From NCBI RefSeq assembly GCF_001642955.1, contig NZ_LWSK01000021.1:1-64000 (forward strand): a stretch of DNA of 64,000 bases, in the 5' to 3' direction. The translations under genes and the position numbers were made by a program. The DNA comes from Rubripirellula obstinata. Its GTDB lineage: Bacteria > Planctomycetota > Planctomycetia > Pirellulales > Pirellulaceae. This document shows positions 43,342-52,335 of this stretch, in pieces; the stretch's first letter is position 1, and each line of letters opens with the position of its first letter. The notes beneath the pieces are model-generated. The model had not been told where the DNA came from and ran no database searches. It worked only from the letters and a program-made list of their open reading frames with translations.

Positions 43342-46300
43342 ATGAACGGAATCTCGAAGCTATTTCTTGCCATCTTTGCGATTGTTTTTTTGCTGGGCCA
43401 AGTCGTTGCTCCCGTCTTATTGTTTGCCCAATCAAAACAACCCTCTTTTCACGGGCGACTAGACCAAGACCGGCCGCTTGAACCCGATGTCGGACGACAT
43501 AGCGACGATCCGTGGGACTTGGCGCGGCGTCTGGGCGTTGCCGACAACAGCTCCTATCCGATTCCGGAAGATCTGCGTCACATCAACATGGCAACGCAGA
43601 CTGCTGCGGACGCGCAATTAAAAAGTAGCGGGTGCATCCATTGCCATACTAACGTCGGTGATATGCATCCTGAAAACACGGTCCACATTGGCTGTATCGA
43701 TTGCCACGGCGGTGATGCAACGACGATCGAACTTCGCAAGGCCCACGTGTGGCCTCGCTACGCAGAGGCTTGGAAAAACAGCGCCAACCCGGTACGCAGC
43801 TACACGATTCTGAATCATGAATCACCCGAATTCATCCGCTTTATGAACCCAGGCGATCTGCGTGTCGCCCATATCGCGTGTGGTCAATGCCACGCCAACG
43901 AAGTACTACAGCTTCGCAAGAGCATGATGACGCACGGTTGCATGCTTTGGGGAGCGGCCCTCTACAACAACGGCGGTACCGACGAAAAATACAGTCGCTA
44001 TGGTGAATCGTACAACATGAACGGCACGCCGCAAATTTTGCAAACGGTTCCGCCGCCGACCGCTGAAGAAACGCGGAATCATGGCGTGCTTCCAAGGCTC
44101 AGCCCGCTGGTGCCCTATCAAGTCTCCCAGCCTGGGAACGTCCTGCGAATCTTTGAACGCGGCGGACGATTCCGCCCCGAAATTGGAATCCCTGAGCGAC
44201 TCGAAGAACCGGGGCGACCGCGTGAGCGATTGAGTCTACGTGGCATGGGCACCGAAAATCGGACTGACCCCGTCTCGATTGGGCTCGCCAAAACGCGACT
44301 GCTTGACCCGACGCTTAACTTTCTTGGCACGAATGATCATCCCGGTGACTACCGCAGCAGCGGCTGTAGCGCTTGCCACGTGCTCTATGCGAACGACCGC
44401 AGCCACACCGCCAGTGGCTTCTTGGCCAAGTATGGTAACCGTGGCAAAGCGGCTGCCGAGCGAGATGATTGGGTAAAGTACATTGACCCGACGATTTCCA
44501 AGAACGACAGCGGACATCCCATTCAACACAAGTTTGAACTGCGGATGCCGACCAGCCAATGCATTGTCTGCCACATTCACCCCGGAACGAATGTCCTCAA
44601 CAGCTATCTCGGGTACATGTGGTGGGACAACGAAACGGACGGCGAATTGATGTATCCCAAAGAGCAGAAAGAGCTGACGGCAGAAGATTACATTCGAGCT
44701 ACCGAGTCGAACCCCAATGAAGCTGCCGCGCGTGGCCACTGGAGCGACCCAGAATTCCTTGCCGATGTGACGGATCTGAACCCGCACCTCAAGCACACCC
44801 AATTTGCTGACTTCCATGGTCACGGCTGGGTCTATCGTGCCGTCTTCAAAAAAGACCGTACAGGAACACTGCTTGATTGGAAAAACGAGCAAGTTCCTGA
44901 GGTCAAAAACCATCTTCTGCAGCAATCAGTTGCCCCCTCAAACGATAAAGAGAAAATATCGGGACGTTGTCGTTCGGGTACTCCGGTGCATGAACTTGAT
45001 ATCCACATGGAAAAGGGAATGCATTGTGTCGATTGCCATTATTACCAAGACGGGCACGGCGACACGAAGCTGTACAGCGAAGTTCGGGCTGCGATCGAGA
45101 TCCAGTGCATCGATTGTCACGGAACAGCGGAGGAATCTTTGATTGAAAAAGTCGAGCAGCAAATCGAATCGGGCGTCGCCCCACGTCTGACCACCAGTGG
45201 TCCTGCCGCCCCAAAGAAAGGAACAAACCTGCTAGCGCTTCGTACAACTTTTGACAAACCACGCTTCGAGGTGCTTCGAGAACCAGGGCAAAAGCCGAAG
45301 TTGATTCAGCGGAGCGGTGTCGAACCTGATCTGTGGTGGGAAGTCACGCAAACCGCTAACACCGTCCGCCGCGATCATCCTGATTACAACCCTCGTTCGC
45401 ATGCCGCCAAAAGCGTTCACATGGACGCGGACGGAAAAATTGCCTGGGGAGGATCGCAGAAAGACGACTTCCTCAAATGCGCACACAGCAACGACAATAT
45501 GTCTTGTATCTCGTGCCACAGTTCCTGGAACCCAAGCTGTTTCGGTTGCCACTTGCCCCAGAAAGCAAATATCAAATCACCCGAACTGCACAACCTTGGC
45601 GACGTAACGCGAAACCGCACCAGCTACAACTTCCAAACACTCCGAGACGACGTGTTCATGCTCGCGCGGGACAGCAATGTGACGGGGAATCGCATCGGCC
45701 CAGCAAGAAGCAGTTGCGCGATCCACGTGACGAGTTACAACGCCAATCGCGAAGCAATTTACACTCAGCAACAGACCATCAGTGGTGACGGGATGAGCGG
45801 GATCGCGTTTAGCACCAATGTCCCGCACACGGTGCGGGGCGGTGCGGGTTGGGAAAACGAATCGAACCATGCGGCACCCGGTGTCTACGAAACGAAGAGC
45901 TGCACTGATTGCCATCCATCCGCTTACGGGGACAACAATGCGTTGATGGCTCAACTGCACATGCAGGGAACTGGCTTTACAAATTTCATTGGAAAGTATT
46001 GCTACGTTGCCGCGGGTGAACATGGCTTCGAAGCGGTCGTCGTCACTGAAGACACCGAACCGCAAGCCGTCATCGGTAGCTCGCTGCATAAACTGGCCTA
46101 TCCAGAGAATTACAAAGAGCATCTGAAACACGAACGCAAGTTAGAACACAGCCACGAACATCCCGGTCGCGACATTCTTGAAACGCTGACTCTGAAATTC
46201 CGCAAACCAGAGATCCTTGATCTCCAGCATCGCGGCGAGTATTTGTACGCAGCCTGCGGCAAAGGCGGTCTGCGTATTTTTGACATCGCATTCATCGACG

Positions 46301-47364
46301 ACAAAGCGTTCAGCGAACGAATCACGACCGCACCGGTATCACCCGTTGGGCAACGTTTCTACGTACGCACCAAGTTTGCCACCGGCGTCGCTGCTCCATC
46401 AACCATCGCTCCCGATCCAACACGAAAACAGGATCCGACGAACGAAGAATCGGCGGTGCATCCACTGTACGCCTACATTTACGTCACGGATCGTGAAGAA
46501 GGTTTGATTCTGGTTGGTGCGGGGACGCTATTGGACGGCAACCCGCTTAATAACTTCCTTGAGCGTGCCGTGACGTTCAACCCCGACCATCTTCTCGATG
46601 GTGCCGAATCGGTTTCCATCGTCGGAACCTATGCCTACGTTTGTTGCGAAGCAGGGCTGGTCGTGGTTGATCTCGATGACCCAACGTGCCCGAAAGTTAC
46701 CCATGTCATCGGCCACGAAGAGCTCGATCATCCGCACCAAGTCGCGGTTCAGTTTCGGTATGGATTCGTAACGGACAAAGATGGTGTCAAAGTCCTCGAC
46801 ACAACCGAGCTTTCTCATCCACACGTCGTCCATCAGGTACCGCTGCACGACGCCCACGGCATCTACCTTGCCCGGACTTATGCCTACGTTGCAGCCGGCA
46901 AACACGGGCTAGCGATCCTTGATATCGAGAAGCCTCGCAAAGCACATATTGATCAAATGTATGACGCGGATGGAAAGATCAACGACGCCCATGACGTCCA
47001 ACTCGGGATCACCAACGTCAGTGAGTTTGCGTATGTCGCTGACGGAAAGAACGGACTGAGGGTGATCCAGTTAACCGGTCCCGAAGTTCACGGCAACGAT
47101 GGCTTCAGCCCACGCCCAATCCCGCACTTGGTCGCAAGCTTTAAGTTACCCAAGGACGGGCACGCCCTCGCGATCAGCCGAGGAATGGATCGCGACCGAG
47201 CCGTTGATGAAAGCGGAAATCAAATCGCCGTATTCGGCCGCGTCGGCGCGAGACCGCTAAACAAGGAAGAGTCAGAGCGAATGTATCGCCGCAGCGACGG
47301 CACGCCCTGGTTCGTCACCGACGACGTAATGGACGAGCGAATTTTCCGGATCAAGCGAGAGTGA
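43342..47364 (+). CDS. Exported decahaem cytochrome c with LVIVD-repeat propeller
   Basis: A 1,340-aa protein with a signal peptide (LFLAIFAIVFLLGQVVAPVLL). Ten CxxCH motifs are visible: CIHCH, CIDCH, CGQCH, CSACH, CIVCH, CVDCH, CIDCH, CISCH, CFGCH and CTDCH, between about residues 95 and 860. The C-terminal third (about 890-1,310) is made of LVIVD-type repeats (YVCCEAGLVVVDLDDP, YVAAGKHGLAILDIEKP, YVADGKNGLRVIQLTG), which usually form a beta-propeller. A multihaem domain joined to such a propeller suggests a periplasmic or outer-surface electron carrier or oxidoreductase. The ATG at 43342 is chosen over a GTG at 43324. It is probably co-transcribed with the upstream barrel gene and ends convergently one base from gdhA. 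The redox partner is unknown. Confidence 0.88.
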   Translation: MNGISKLFLAIFAIVFLLGQVVAPVLLFAQSKQPSFHGRLDQDRPLEPDVGRHSDDPWDLARRLGVADNSSYPIPEDLRHINMATQTAADAQLKSSGCIHCHTNVGDMHPENTVHIGCIDCHGGDATTIELRKAHVWPRYAEAWKNSANPVRSYTILNHESPEFIRFMNPGDLRVAHIACGQCHANEVLQLRKSMMTHGCMLWGAALYNNGGTDEKYSRYGESYNMNGTPQILQTVPPPTAEETRNHGVLPRLSPLVPYQVSQPGNVLRIFERGGRFRPEIGIPERLEEPGRPRERLSLRGMGTENRTDPVSIGLAKTRLLDPTLNFLGTNDHPGDYRSSGCSACHVLYANDRSHTASGFLAKYGNRGKAAAERDDWVKYIDPTISKNDSGHPIQHKFELRMPTSQCIVCHIHPGTNVLNSYLGYMWWDNETDGELMYPKEQKELTAEDYIRATESNPNEAAARGHWSDPEFLADVTDLNPHLKHTQFADFHGHGWVYRAVFKKDRTGTLLDWKNEQVPEVKNHLLQQSVAPSNDKEKISGRCRSGTPVHELDIHMEKGMHCVDCHYYQDGHGDTKLYSEVRAAIEIQCIDCHGTAEESLIEKVEQQIESGVAPRLTTSGPAAPKKGTNLLALRTTFDKPRFEVLREPGQKPKLIQRSGVEPDLWWEVTQTANTVRRDHPDYNPRSHAAKSVHMDADGKIAWGGSQKDDFLKCAHSNDNMSCISCHSSWNPSCFGCHLPQKANIKSPELHNLGDVTRNRTSYNFQTLRDDVFMLARDSNVTGNRIGPARSSCAIHVTSYNANREAIYTQQQTISGDGMSGIAFSTNVPHTVRGGAGWENESNHAAPGVYETKSCTDCHPSAYGDNNALMAQLHMQGTGFTNFIGKYCYVAAGEHGFEAVVVTEDTEPQAVIGSSLHKLAYPENYKEHLKHERKLEHSHEHPGRDILETLTLKFRKPEILDLQHRGEYLYAACGKGGLRIFDIAFIDDKAFSERITTAPVSPVGQRFYVRTKFATGVAAPSTIAPDPTRKQDPTNEESAVHPLYAYIYVTDREEGLILVGAGTLLDGNPLNNFLERAVTFNPDHLLDGAESVSIVGTYAYVCCEAGLVVVDLDDPTCPKVTHVIGHEELDHPHQVAVQFRYGFVTDKDGVKVLDTTELSHPHVVHQVPLHDAHGIYLARTYAYVAAGKHGLAILDIEKPRKAHIDQMYDADGKINDAHDVQLGITNVSEFAYVADGKNGLRVIQLTGPEVHGNDGFSPRPIPHLVASFKLPKDGHALAISRGMDRDRAVDESGNQIAVFGRVGARPLNKEESERMYRRSDGTPWFVTDDVMDERIFRIKRE

Positions 47365-47365
47365 A

Positions 47366-48736
47366 TTACACCGCACCATAGGCCAACATGGCTTCGGCTA
47401 TTTTTGCGAACCCGGCAAGATTCGCACCGTTGACGTAGTCTACGTTCCCCTTATCGTCGGCTCCGTACTTTACGCACTTTGCATGGATGTCCTCCATGAT
47501 TTCCTGTAACTTGTTGTCAACTTCTTCCCGCGACCATTGAAGTCGTAGCGCGTTCTGACTTTGCTCCAGACCCGAAACCGCGACCCCTCCCGCATTGGCC
47601 GCTTTGGCAGGACCGAACAGGACCGAGGCCTTCCGAAACGCTTCAATCGCATCAAGCCGCGTCGGCATGTTTGCACCTTCGGCAACCACAAAACAGCCGT
47701 TCGCCAGGAGCATCTTTGCATCGTCGAGTTCAATGTCATTCTGAGTCGCACACGGAAGAGCGACTTCACAGGGAATTGACCAAGGACGTGAGTCCGCGTG
47801 AAAGGAAGCTACAGAGAACTTTTCCGCATACTCAGAAATCCTTCCCCGTCGAACTTCCTTCAAGTCTTTCAAGAAAGCAAGCTTCTCGGCATCGATTCCA
47901 TCGGGGTCATGAACGAATCCACCCGAGTCAGAGACCGTGACAACTTTAGCACCGAGCTGAGTTGCCTTCTCCACCGCATAGATGGCAACGTTGCCGCTGC
48001 CCGAAATGCAGACAGTTTTTCCTTTGATGGAATCGCCGATTCGATTCAGCATATTTTCACAGAAATAGACGCAGCCGTATCCGGTCGCCTCCGTACGCAC
48101 CAAGCTTCCACCAAACGAAAGCCCCTTGCCCGTCAACGTTCCGACAAAACGATTGGACAATCGTTTGTACTGACCGAACAGGTAACTGATTTCACGGCCA
48201 CCGACGCCAATGTCACCAGCAGGCACGTCCGTGTCTTCCCCGATGTGCCGATGGAGTTCGATCATCATGGAGTGACAGAAACGCATCACTTCATTGTCGC
48301 TTTTTCCTTTGGGATTGAAGTTCGATCCACCTTTGGCACCGCCCATCGGCAATCCGGTCAAACTGTTTTTGAAGATTTGCTCAAAGCCCAAAAACTTCAA
48401 GATGCTCTGAGTTACTGACGGATGAAACCTCAGCCCGCCCTTGTAGGGGCCAATCGAGTTGTTGAATTGAACTCGCCAAGCACGATTTGCCCGAAAGTTA
48501 CCTTCGTCATCTTCCCAAGTCACTCGAAAAATAATGATCCGGTCAGGTTCAGTTAACCGCTCAAGAATCTGAGCCTGTTTGTACTTGGGGTTTTCAAGAA
48601 TGAAGGGCATCAGAGATTCAGTGACCTCGCGAACCGCTTGGTGAAACTCTTCTTCACCCGGATTACGCTTGATCAATCCATGCATGAATGTTTCAACTTC
48701 ACTGTCGGCTGCGCTAGACATCTTGCTTATCTCCAT
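47366..48736 (-). CDS. gdhA: Glutamate dehydrogenase, NADP-type
   Basis: A 456-aa hexameric-type enzyme converting 2-oxoglutarate and ammonium to glutamate with NADPH. Motifs include GPYKGGLRFHPSV, the catalytic-lysine region GLPMGGAKGGS, DVPAGDIGVGGREI and the dinucleotide-binding GSGNVA. The length (about 450) and sequence match the GDH-1/GdhA group used for ammonium assimilation. The start could be 48736 (MEISKM) or the next ATG at 48721. No adjacent nitrogen gene is seen. It may draw on NADPH made by the neighbouring NAD-kinase fusion, but that is only positional. Confidence 0.96.
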   Translation of the reverse strand: MEISKMSSAADSEVETFMHGLIKRNPGEEEFHQAVREVTESLMPFILENPKYKQAQILERLTEPDRIIIFRVTWEDDEGNFRANRAWRVQFNNSIGPYKGGLRFHPSVTQSILKFLGFEQIFKNSLTGLPMGGAKGGSNFNPKGKSDNEVMRFCHSMMIELHRHIGEDTDVPAGDIGVGGREISYLFGQYKRLSNRFVGTLTGKGLSFGGSLVRTEATGYGCVYFCENMLNRIGDSIKGKTVCISGSGNVAIYAVEKATQLGAKVVTVSDSGGFVHDPDGIDAEKLAFLKDLKEVRRGRISEYAEKFSVASFHADSRPWSIPCEVALPCATQNDIELDDAKMLLANGCFVVAEGANMPTRLDAIEAFRKASVLFGPAKAANAGGVAVSGLEQSQNALRLQWSREEVDNKLQEIMEDIHAKCVKYGADDKGNVDYVNGANLAGFAKIAEAMLAYGAV

Positions 48737-49067
48737 GGAAGTGATCGGGGCAATCCGTATGCTGGGCGATGAACCCGTTCGGATGCGTCATGCAGCCTAA
48801 GTGTAAGACATCCTCACCTAACGATGTTCCGTAAGCCGACCCAAAGCTAAAAGCTGACTAGGCTTGGACGGTTCACTGGGCCTTTGAATCAGCGGGCCGC
48901 GGCACAAGTCGGTTTACAGGAATACGTTCGATGGCTGACGAGCCAAAATATCGCTGGATCAGTAAATGACGCAGCCACACTCGGCCAGTTTGTCGGCTTG
49001 TAAGCCTGAAAGCTGGCAGCTTATGGCTAAGAAGTTTTTGAACACCTCACTTGTCGTTCACGCAATA
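48737..49067. other. Intergenic region upstream of gdhA
   Basis: These 331 bases hold no convincing ORF. They contain the gdhA promoter (leftward) and the end of the next gene on the same strand. No known operator, riboswitch or RNA gene was recognised. Confidence 0.6.
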
Positions 49068-50438
49068 CTAGCCGCTTGGGAAATGCATGTTGGCGATCTT
49101 CTTCGCCATGTCATGTTCTGGTAGGAAAGCTAGCTCTACAAAGGCGGTTCTGGAGGGGCGAATTCGCATCTCGGTCACTTCACCCAGTGGTTTGCCACCG
49201 ATGAATGCTTGGGTGGGGCGTTTGCGTGGGTCCAGGTTTCGGATTGCGATCGTCGAATTCATCGAAATGGGTGCCGATTTCCATCCTCGTGGTGTCATGA
49301 CGTTCGATCCCACTAACATCCATGCCTCCGTGTCGGCCAACATCGGTGTCGCGCCCATCGATGCCGCATAGGCAGTCGAGCCTGCAGCGGTGCAAGCCAA
49401 GATGCCATCACACACCAATTTGTCAAATCGCGGGTGCTGGTCGACCTGTAATTCAAACCAAGCGGTTTGGCCGGTCGACCGTTCCAACCAGGCATCGTTA
49501 AACGCCAAGTCGATTCGTGTTGATCCGTCGAGCAAGGTTGATTCCACACGCAGCAGCGGTAGGTCTCGCACGATCACATCTTCGGCAGGAAACCCTGACT
49601 GTGTGACGTCTTCGCGATCGTTCAGTAAGAACCCAAGATGTCCAAAATTGACGCCAAAGAAAGGTATCCGACGCTCCCAGAAATCCTCGATCGCTCGAAG
49701 CATTGTGCCGTCACCGCCCAAGGCAACGACGTAGTCCGCCTCTTCGATGGCAACGCCGGAAAAACGCTTCGCCCAATCTCGTGCGGCTTGGTTTCGAGGA
49801 TCGAAGAAATAATGTCCGCGTCTTCCATCCAGCGAGATCAATCGCGAGTGCGCCGGTTCGCTTAAACGGTACAAGCCACGGCTTTCAATGAAGCCGAGTA
49901 CCGCCGGGTCCATCAGATTGGAAACATTCTCACCTCGCACCAAGGCACTGCGAATGTCCAATGATCGGCCCTTCGTGCGAACCTCCATCAATCGATGATG
50001 GGGTGGCAGATCTTCCGGATTGGGAACGCAATCTTGATCGTGAACAATCAAAAACTTGGCCTGGTTCCATAGCTCGTTGGCACCTTGCCACCATCGCTGG
50101 ATCAGTGACTCACTGCTCGCACCACCCTCGACAAAGTCGTAAGGCACGACATGCCAAAGATCGACGTCGGGATATCGCTTGGTCAGTTCATCATTTGTCG
50201 TAAACACTTGGTTTTCGAGATCCGAAAAGTCCAACTCGATACGCGGGATTCCGCGAAACGCAATGTCTACCAGTGCCGCACGAAAACTGCAGGCGATCGC
50301 GTTCTGTTCGTGCTTATCGCTACGCGGACCAGCGGGCACGATCACGACTCGCTCGGCAATTTCAGCCAACGCACGAGCAATCTCGGCATGGTGAACTCCG
50401 GGAGGATTGAAGTTCCCTCCCCACAATGCAACTTCCAC
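49068..50438 (-). CDS. Fusion of a NadD-like adenylyltransferase and an NAD kinase
   Basis: A 456-aa protein that joins two NAD enzymes. Residues 1 to about 195 look like a nicotinate/nicotinamide mononucleotide adenylyltransferase (WGGNFNPPGVHH; LWHVVPYDFV; RSLDIRSALVRG), which would make (deamido-)NAD. The usual HxGH is GVHH, so the first His is missing and activity is uncertain. Residues about 200-456 are an NAD kinase with GGDGTM at 241-246, FGVNFGHLGFL and GSTAYAASMGATPM, typical of NadK, which makes NADP. It lies between gdhA (which uses NADPH) and the multihaem region (which may use NAD(P)H). The ATG at 50438 starts the first domain directly. Separate genes are the norm, so the fusion is notable. 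Confidence 0.88.
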   Translation of the reverse strand: MEVALWGGNFNPPGVHHAEIARALAEIAERVVIVPAGPRSDKHEQNAIACSFRAALVDIAFRGIPRIELDFSDLENQVFTTNDELTKRYPDVDLWHVVPYDFVEGGASSESLIQRWWQGANELWNQAKFLIVHDQDCVPNPEDLPPHHRLMEVRTKGRSLDIRSALVRGENVSNLMDPAVLGFIESRGLYRLSEPAHSRLISLDGRRGHYFFDPRNQAARDWAKRFSGVAIEEADYVVALGGDGTMLRAIEDFWERRIPFFGVNFGHLGFLLNDREDVTQSGFPAEDVIVRDLPLLRVESTLLDGSTRIDLAFNDAWLERSTGQTAWFELQVDQHPRFDKLVCDGILACTAAGSTAYAASMGATPMLADTEAWMLVGSNVMTPRGWKSAPISMNSTIAIRNLDPRKRPTQAFIGGKPLGEVTEMRIRPSRTAFVELAFLPEHDMAKKIANMHFPSG

Positions 50439-50546
50439 AACAAGCCTCGCGAATGGGTGACTGCAAGGCGGTCGAATGCCGCCTCGATGATTTAATGCCC
50501 TAAGACTTTAATGATGAAGGAGCGTCTTGACTTACACCCGAATGCT

Positions 50547-52325
50547 CTAGCGAACTTTCCGCAATGCACGATCAAGTTGTTTCAATGACAAGATAAATCT
50601 GGCTGGATCAAATTCAGCTCGGCGTTTTAGATCCACCTCAAGAGATTCGCGATAGATGTACTGGTCTCGCCCCGATGGGATTGAGAGTTCGATCCCTGTG
50701 TTCTCAGTACTCATTAGTTGAGCAATGGCTTGTTTTACTTCGCCGTTAAGTTCGACTTTGTGGTCATTTAATTCGGCCGAAACCGTCTTGATCGCCCAGG
50801 CCAATTCGCGTGCCGAGTCGTATGTCAAAAGAAGTGGTGCTGGCGTGCTTGCGTACTTTTTTAAAATTAGTTGAGCTGCCTTTGCGTTGATCGGGCGGCG
50901 TTCGGCCGTTTGCACCATCTTTTCCAACTCAGCCGTCATCGAATTTGCGATCTGACTGACGCGACCAGAACTTCCAAACGGTTGGCCATAGAATGCTTGA
51001 TTAAATTGAGTTTCTAAACGGTCGTAAGCGTCGGCGTTTTCTTTTTCTGCAAGTAGAACGGCCGTGTGCATAATAACCGTGAACCATTCATGGCTGCGGG
51101 GGCGTCCGGGCGGACCATCGAAGCCGCGTCGTTGGCGTAGGCTTTTGGACTCAAGTTCGTGATGGCAGGCGGCACAATCGTAGAGTGCGTAGTCGGCCCA
51201 TCCGCCGTCGTTGGCCGCTTCTTGAAAGAGCGACAAGTATTGAATCTGTGACTGCAATGCACCAACAAGTGTCTTGCGAGTATTCCAGAATATATCTTTT
51301 GGTGATACTTGTTTCGTCAGACCTGGGTAGTTGATTTGAAAGTACTGGTCTCGTTGAGCGTACTTTTCGAGCGACGCGTGAAGTTGTTTGGGAGATTGCC
51401 AGTGCTGAGGCATTTGCTGAGAGAATTCGTGCATCTCGATCGACGGCAGTGGCGGGTGGCCGGCCGCATACATTTCGTGATTCACAAACATTCCTTTGCC
51501 GCGATTGCCAATATGACAATCGGCACAAAGACTTGCTTGACGGCTTGTATTGACCAAATCCCGCATCCCATCCGCCTGCTTCTCGGATGGCTTTTTCAAA
51601 CGCCAAGTTTTCGGCTTGGTATGGTTGGCAACCCAATCCGTCTGCTCGCCTGACTGGTGGCATCGCATGCAATCGATGCCAAGCTGAGCTGACTTACCCA
51701 ACCCGGCAAAATCAAATGCTTTATCGCTGCTACCAATCTCGTAGCCACCATGACACGTCAAGCATTGGTCGCGAAATTTCGCGTAGCCTGCTGGCTGCTT
51801 CACTGCACCTTCGCCGAAAAGCTTGTCGCACATTCGTCGGCTCAGCACATTGCTCATTCCAACCCATTGCTCTGGAAAATCGTCGAACGCTAATTCACCA
51901 ATTTCGACTCGGTAGTTCGCCTTCACAAGTTTCTGCAACAACTTGCTGCGATGTTCTTTTGTTTCTTTTAGCATCTTCTTCAATTGCTGCCTGCTCTCGT
52001 CAGCCGAAAATGGCTCCACGCGACGGCGGGCAATCGTATGTTTGTCTTGCGTCAGCCAACGCTCCATTTCGTCACGGCGACTGAACTCACCAAACACATC
52101 TTTCTTTCCGCTGATCATCGAGCCGATGGATTCGGCAAGATGACATTCGACGCATTCGCTGACCTCTGTGTTCCGGCTCCAGTTCATATAGACCAAGTCC
52201 GAAAGCCGATCATCCCACGACGGCGGCTCAAAAGTATCCTGCGCATTCGTGTCGGATATCACGACGACAATCGCCCAAAAGGTGACGAAAGCCAGGATCG
52301 ATGCGGTGCTTGTTCTCTGATTCAT
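50547..52325 (-). CDS. Exported pentahaem cytochrome, c554-like
   Basis: A 592-aa protein with a signal peptide (ILAFVTFWAIVVVIS). Five CxxCH motifs occur: CVECH, CLTCH, CMRCH, CADCH, CAACH. NHEMYAAGHPPL matches the NHD.IAAGHP.L motif in the other two c554-like proteins of this region. The C-terminal 200 residues are helical without haem motifs. ATG at 52325 is preferred because it starts the signal peptide; the frame is open to 52379 inside the neighbouring gene. It lies ten bases downstream of the other minus-strand cytochrome, so the two form an operon divergent from the b-cytochrome operon. The electron partner is not visible. Confidence 0.85.
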   Translation of the reverse strand: MNQRTSTASILAFVTFWAIVVVISDTNAQDTFEPPSWDDRLSDLVYMNWSRNTEVSECVECHLAESIGSMISGKKDVFGEFSRRDEMERWLTQDKHTIARRRVEPFSADESRQQLKKMLKETKEHRSKLLQKLVKANYRVEIGELAFDDFPEQWVGMSNVLSRRMCDKLFGEGAVKQPAGYAKFRDQCLTCHGGYEIGSSDKAFDFAGLGKSAQLGIDCMRCHQSGEQTDWVANHTKPKTWRLKKPSEKQADGMRDLVNTSRQASLCADCHIGNRGKGMFVNHEMYAAGHPPLPSIEMHEFSQQMPQHWQSPKQLHASLEKYAQRDQYFQINYPGLTKQVSPKDIFWNTRKTLVGALQSQIQYLSLFQEAANDGGWADYALYDCAACHHELESKSLRQRRGFDGPPGRPRSHEWFTVIMHTAVLLAEKENADAYDRLETQFNQAFYGQPFGSSGRVSQIANSMTAELEKMVQTAERRPINAKAAQLILKKYASTPAPLLLTYDSARELAWAIKTVSAELNDHKVELNGEVKQAIAQLMSTENTGIELSIPSGRDQYIYRESLEVDLKRRAEFDPARFILSLKQLDRALRKVR

Positions 52326-52335
52326 GATTGCGATT

